Assembly (NCBI GenBank): GCA_947036475.1
Contig: CAMQRG010000071.1
Coordinates: 1 to 8,998, forward strand
DNA length: 8,998 nt
Source of the DNA: an uncultured Clostridia bacterium
GTDB taxonomy: Bacteria; Bacillota; Clostridia; Lachnospirales; Anaerotignaceae
Direction of reading: 5' to 3'
In this document: positions 5,933 through 8,998 of the stretch, piece after piece
How the letters are laid out: each line of letters starts with the position of its first letter
Position numbering within the stretch: the first letter of the stretch is position 1
Program-made: the position numbers and the translations under genes
The notes under the pieces: generated by a model
What the model saw: only the letters and a program-made list of their open reading frames with translations
What the model was told of the DNA's origin: nothing
Database searches by the model: none

Positions 5933-7396
5933 TTACTTCAGCCAGTTCTTTACAACGTCCTTGATTTCTCCCTTTTCGCAGACGTTTCTGTGCCGGATTT
6001 CCCTCTGTTCCAGCCCGCGTATCGGCTGCGGCACAGCCACACCCGCCGCTTTTTCCAGTTCAGACATCAGCGCGAATGCGTCCCCCTCTGCATATTTCGC
6101 GTCCAGAGCCATCATAACATCTTTTGTAAACTTATACGGGCTTGCTGTGGATACAATCACCATCGGGCGCGTATCCCCGCTTTCCGCCTGATATTTCCTG
6201 TATGCCGCATACGCCACCGCTGTATGCGTATCCATCACATAGCCTGTCCCTTCATAAAACGCGCGGATGGCTTCGGCCGTTTCCTGCTCCGTTGCAAATT
6301 CCCCGCTCATGCGTTTTTCCGTAATTTCCGCTGTGTATGTACCGTTTTTTGCAAGGCTCTCCATCTCCGCCCCTGTCTTTTCCTGCCCGCCCATGTGGCA
6401 GAGCAGACGCTCCAGATTGCTGGAAATGAGGATATCCATAGACGGCGAAATCGTCACATGGAACGCCCTGTTCCTGTCATACGTGCCTGTGCGGAAGAAA
6501 TCATACAGCACTTTGTTGTCATTAGACGCACAGACAAAATGCCCGACAGGCAGCCCCATCTTCATTGCGTACCAGCCCGCAAGAATATCCCCGAAATTCC
6601 CTGTAGGCACAGTAAAATTCAATTCTTCTCCCAGCCTGATTTCTCCCATCTCTGCTGCCCGCAGGTACGCCCAGAAATAGTAAACAATCTGCGGCACAAG
6701 CCGCCCGATATTGATAGAATTTGCAGAGGAAAAACAGTATCCCTTCGCGTCCAGTTCCGCCGCCAGAGCCTTATCCGTAAATATACTTTTCACCGCGCTC
6801 TGTGCATCGTCAAAATTCCCTTTGATTCCCACAACACAGGTATTTTCGCCCTCCTGTGTCGTCATCTGCAATTTCTGCACAGGGCTGACGCCGTCCTCCG
6901 GGAAAAACACCATAATACGCGTACCTTCCACACCCGCAAAGCCTTCCAGAGCCGCTTTGCCCGTATCGCCGGAAGTTGCAGTCAATATTACGATTTCCTT
7001 TTCCAATCCCTGTTTTTTTGCTGCCGTTTTCATCAGATACGGCAGTATGGACAACGCCATATCCTTAAACGCCAGTGTCCTGCCATGGAACAGCTCCAAA
7101 AAAAGTGCGTCGCCTTTTTTCACCACAGGCACGATTTCCGGCGTATCAAATTTTTCGTCATACGCCCCCGTAATGCAGGCTTTCAGCTCCTCGTCCGTAA
7201 AATCCAGATAAAGCCGGAGAACCTCAAACGCCAGCTGTCTGTAATCCAGCTTTGCCAGTTCTTCCAGCGTTTTCCCCATTTTGGGGATTTCCTCCGGAAT
7301 ATAAAGCCCCCCGTCCGGGCAGATACCCCGCAGTATCGCCTCCGAAGCCGCCGCGCGAATCTTTGCATCCCTTGTACCGATGTATGTCAATGCCAT
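5933..7396 (-). CDS. thrC: Threonine synthase
   Basis: PLP-dependent cytoplasmic enzyme that converts O-phospho-L-homoserine to L-threonine and phosphate, the last step of threonine synthesis. 487 residues from the ATG at 7394-7396, within the usual length of the longer ThrC subgroup found in many bacteria and fungi. The start is set by GAGGGAG (7403-7409) 6 nt upstream and by the typical N-terminus MALTYIGTRD; the frame is open 31 codons further, but that part overlaps the promoter. Motifs seen are RGICPDGGLYIPEEIP (23-38), GRTLAFKDMALSILP (105-119) with the PLP lysine Lys111, TATSGDTGKAAL (139-150, phosphate loop), the PTGNFGDILAGWYA motif, and YVMDTHTAVAY and STASPYKF near the C-terminus. 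It has its own strong promoter. No other threonine-pathway gene (hom, thrB) is adjacent in the window. Confidence 0.98.
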   Translation of the reverse strand: MALTYIGTRDAKIRAAASEAILRGICPDGGLYIPEEIPKMGKTLEELAKLDYRQLAFEVLRLYLDFTDEELKACITGAYDEKFDTPEIVPVVKKGDALFLELFHGRTLAFKDMALSILPYLMKTAAKKQGLEKEIVILTATSGDTGKAALEGFAGVEGTRIMVFFPEDGVSPVQKLQMTTQEGENTCVVGIKGNFDDAQSAVKSIFTDKALAAELDAKGYCFSSANSINIGRLVPQIVYYFWAYLRAAEMGEIRLGEELNFTVPTGNFGDILAGWYAMKMGLPVGHFVCASNDNKVLYDFFRTGTYDRNRAFHVTISPSMDILISSNLERLLCHMGGQEKTGAEMESLAKNGTYTAEITEKRMSGEFATEQETAEAIRAFYEGTGYVMDTHTAVAYAAYRKYQAESGDTRPMVIVSTASPYKFTKDVMMALDAKYAEGDAFALMSELEKAAGVAVPQPIRGLEQREIRHRNVCEKGEIKDVVKNWLK

Positions 7397-7454
7397 CTTT
7401 TTCTCCCTCTTTCCGTTTGTCATTCTCATGTAGCTGCCATATTGTATACACTCC

Positions 7455-7483
7455 ATTGTAAGGAATCTTTGTAAAATTGTCAA
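7455..7483 (-). promoter_or_regulatory. Strong sigma-A type promoter of thrC
   Basis: On the minus strand, a perfect TTGACA (7478-7483) and TACAAT (7455-7460) are separated by 17 bp. Transcription would start near 7448, leaving a leader of about 50 nt, too short for a T-box or a classic threonine attenuator. Confidence 0.85.
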
Positions 7484-7491
7484 CCACAATT
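7475..7491. promoter_or_regulatory. Inverted repeat over the thrC -35 element (operator-like)
   Basis: AATTGT (7475-7480) and ACAATT (7486-7491) form a perfect 6-bp inverted repeat with a 5-bp spacer, overlapping the -35 hexamer. The size and position fit a site for a dimeric repressor. The regulator is not in the window. Confidence 0.4.
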
Positions 7492-7499
7492 ATACATTT

Positions 7500-7516
7500 G
7501 TCTTTTATAAAAAGAC
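7500..7516. repeat. AT-rich palindrome after the RsmF-like gene
   Basis: GTCTTTT (7500-7506) and AAAAGAC (7510-7516) pair around ATA, 7 bp beyond the methyltransferase stop. The stem is AT-rich and not followed by a T-run on the minus strand, so it is at best a weak terminator. It also sits just upstream of the thrC promoter. Confidence 0.4.
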
Positions 7517-7523
7517 ATCAACG

Positions 7524-8861
7524 TCATTCCCACTTCCAGCTTACCGGATATTTATTTTTCAGCCGCCCTTTCTGCGCTTTGGCCCAGCCCAGCGGGAAAC
7601 CATCTACGCAGACCAGCGTCCAGCCGTCCGGCATGTCAGATTCCACCGTTTCCCCCTTCAGATACCGGAGCACGCGCCCATCTTCCAGCGGAAAATCTGC
7701 CGTCTGTCGTACTTCCTCTTTTTTCAGCCCCATCGCAAACGCCTGTGACGGCTCAAAGCGTCCCTTCTTCAGCGTCCCCAGAAACCAGCCAGACCGCAGC
7801 ACCCGCAGGCCGCCTGTTTCCGGCATCTTTTCCGGCAGAAGGTACAGCCCATCGCCATAGCGTTTATATGTCCCTGCCGGTTTTTCCCAAAGTGTTTCCG
7901 CCGCAAAATCCGCAAATGGCTCCATTTCCTTCTCCCAGCCGTCCTGCTCCTGCCAAAGTTCCTGATTTTCCTGTGCGCCCGTTTTTTCAAGCATGGCAAG
8001 GAAATGCCCTTCCCCGCGAATTCTATGCGGGTAGAGCCTTGCGCAGTCCGTCAGAGGCGGCAGTCCTGCCGCAAAACCATGCTCTTTCGGAATGGGGCGC
8101 GTCCGAAATTCCGGATGATTTTTCAGAAACACCGTAATGCTTTCTTCATTTTCCTCAGGCGAAAATGTGCAGGTAGAATAAAGCAGAAGCCCGCCGGGAC
8201 GCAGCAGCCCCGCGCATGCCTCCAAAATCTCCGCCTGTTCCTTCCGGCAAAAATCCAGCATGGCGTCGTTCCAGCTTTTCACCATTTCCGGCTCCTTGCG
8301 AAACATTCCCTCACCGGAGCAGGGCGCGTCCACAAGTATTTTATCAAAAAACCCAGGAAATTTCTCCGCAAGACGTTCCGGCCGTTCGCTCAATACGACA
8401 GCATTTCGGATTCCGGCAAGCTCCACATTTTTCAGTAATGTTTTCGCACGCCCCGCACTGACATCATTGGCAAATAATATTCCCGTCCCGCCCAGTTTTG
8501 CGGCAAGCTGCGTTGTTTTCCCGCCAGGTGCGGCGCAGAGGTCCAGCACGTGGTCCCCTGCCGAAACAGGCAGCACCGCCGCCGGAGTCATTGCGCTCGG
8601 CTCCTGCAAATAATACAGTCCCGCATGGTAATAGGGGTGCTTCGCGGGGCGTTCCTTCCCATCATAATAAAACCCTTCCGCGCACCATGGCACAGGGGCA
8701 AATCCGAAAAGCCCCTTTCCCGCCAGCGCTTCCGGAGAAATTTTCAGCGTATTCGCACGCAGCCCGAAAAAGCGCTCCTGTTCCAAAGAATCCAAATACG
8801 CCCTGTATTCTGCCCCCAAAAGGCTTTGCATGCGTTTCGTATATTCCAAAGGCAAATTCAT
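7524..8861 (-). CDS. rsmF: RsmF/NSUN-family RNA 5-methylcytosine methyltransferase
   Basis: SAM-dependent enzyme predicted to methylate cytosine C5 in RNA, probably 16S rRNA. 445 residues. The N-terminal region (about 1-100) resembles the family's RNA-binding part. The Rossmann methyltransferase core has motif I DLCAAPGGKTTQLA (107-120), motif IV VDAPCSGEGMFRKEP (177-191) with Cys181, and motif VI STCTFSPEENE (229-239) with the catalytic Cys231, so both family cysteines are present. The remaining ~150 residues (from about 297) form a C-terminal extension like the PUA-like RsmF tail, ending in GFPLGWAKAQKGRLKNKYP, typical of this subgroup. The ATG at 8859-8861 has AGGA about 6 nt upstream. It carries its own promoter and ends 127 bp before the thrC start. 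The family is certain; the exact target base and the rsmF symbol (by analogy to E. coli) are inferred. Confidence 0.9.
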   Translation of the reverse strand: MNLPLEYTKRMQSLLGAEYRAYLDSLEQERFFGLRANTLKISPEALAGKGLFGFAPVPWCAEGFYYDGKERPAKHPYYHAGLYYLQEPSAMTPAAVLPVSAGDHVLDLCAAPGGKTTQLAAKLGGTGILFANDVSAGRAKTLLKNVELAGIRNAVVLSERPERLAEKFPGFFDKILVDAPCSGEGMFRKEPEMVKSWNDAMLDFCRKEQAEILEACAGLLRPGGLLLYSTCTFSPEENEESITVFLKNHPEFRTRPIPKEHGFAAGLPPLTDCARLYPHRIRGEGHFLAMLEKTGAQENQELWQEQDGWEKEMEPFADFAAETLWEKPAGTYKRYGDGLYLLPEKMPETGGLRVLRSGWFLGTLKKGRFEPSQAFAMGLKKEEVRQTADFPLEDGRVLRYLKGETVESDMPDGWTLVCVDGFPLGWAKAQKGRLKNKYPVSWKWE

Positions 8862-8900
8862 ATGTATTCCTGTCCTTTCTGTTTTTTCTTATGATACTTC

Positions 8901-8929
8901 ATCATACCCAAGAAAGCGCCGCATTGCAA
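8901..8929 (-). promoter_or_regulatory. Sigma-A type promoter of the RsmF-like gene
   Basis: On the minus strand, TTGCAA (8924-8929) and TATGAT (8901-8906) are separated by 17 bp, about 40 bp before the ATG. ATGAT/ATCAT, a 5-bp inverted repeat with a 5-bp spacer (8891-8905), overlaps the -10 and the probable start site. From 8930 to the window end I see no gene or other clear signal. Confidence 0.65.
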
Positions 8930-8998
8930 GGGCAAACGCATTTCAGGAGTGTCCAAACGCGCAGTTAAAGAAAGTCAAAAAGAGAAAATGGGACAGCC

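Noticed and set aside
5552..7474. 640-codon plus-strand open frame opposite thrC
   Set aside because: It covers threonine synthase in antisense, crosses the hairpin array and promoter, and shows no recognisable domain.

Overview
The window looks like chromosomal DNA of an anaerobic, low-to-mid GC Gram-positive of the class Clostridia, probably a relative of the Lachnospirales gut anaerobes. This rests on a clostridial-type butyryl/acyl-CoA dehydrogenase, strong AGGAGG-type ribosome binding sites, TTGACA/TATAAT-like promoters, and a short MipB-type transaldolase beside a 660-residue transketolase. The genus cannot be fixed from the sequence alone. Every gene I can support lies on the minus strand, so the genome is read from high to low coordinates.

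Layout in transcription order. An RNA m5C methyltransferase of the RsmF/NSUN family (7524-8861) has its own promoter. Threonine synthase thrC (5933-7396) follows behind a near-consensus promoter whose -35 element sits inside an inverted repeat. Next comes a spacer packed with short perfect hairpins (5817-5922). An unrecognised membrane-anchored protein gene (4764-5734) then appears split by one single-base frameshift and ends at a clear stem-loop terminator (4715-4752). A new promoter at 4661-4689 drives transaldolase (3880-4527), transketolase (1877-3859, 20 bp behind) and the RNA 2',3'-cyclic phosphodiesterase thpR (1326-1877, start overlapping the tkt stop by one base). A second hairpin-rich spacer (1134-1325) separates thpR from an acyl-CoA dehydrogenase, probably butyryl-CoA dehydrogenase (1-1133), whose last few codons run off the window.

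Functionally this is mostly core metabolism: non-oxidative pentose phosphate carbon shuffling (tal, tkt), the last step of threonine synthesis (thrC), a step of butyrate or acyl-CoA metabolism (bcd), and two RNA-processing enzymes (thpR, RsmF-like). I see no CRISPR array, phage, transposase, tRNA or rRNA. I did not find an obvious new multi-gene system. The items most worth a second look are the two hairpin-array spacers, the frameshifted membrane protein, and the inverted repeats built around the tal and thrC promoters. No gene-free stretch exceeds 300 bp.
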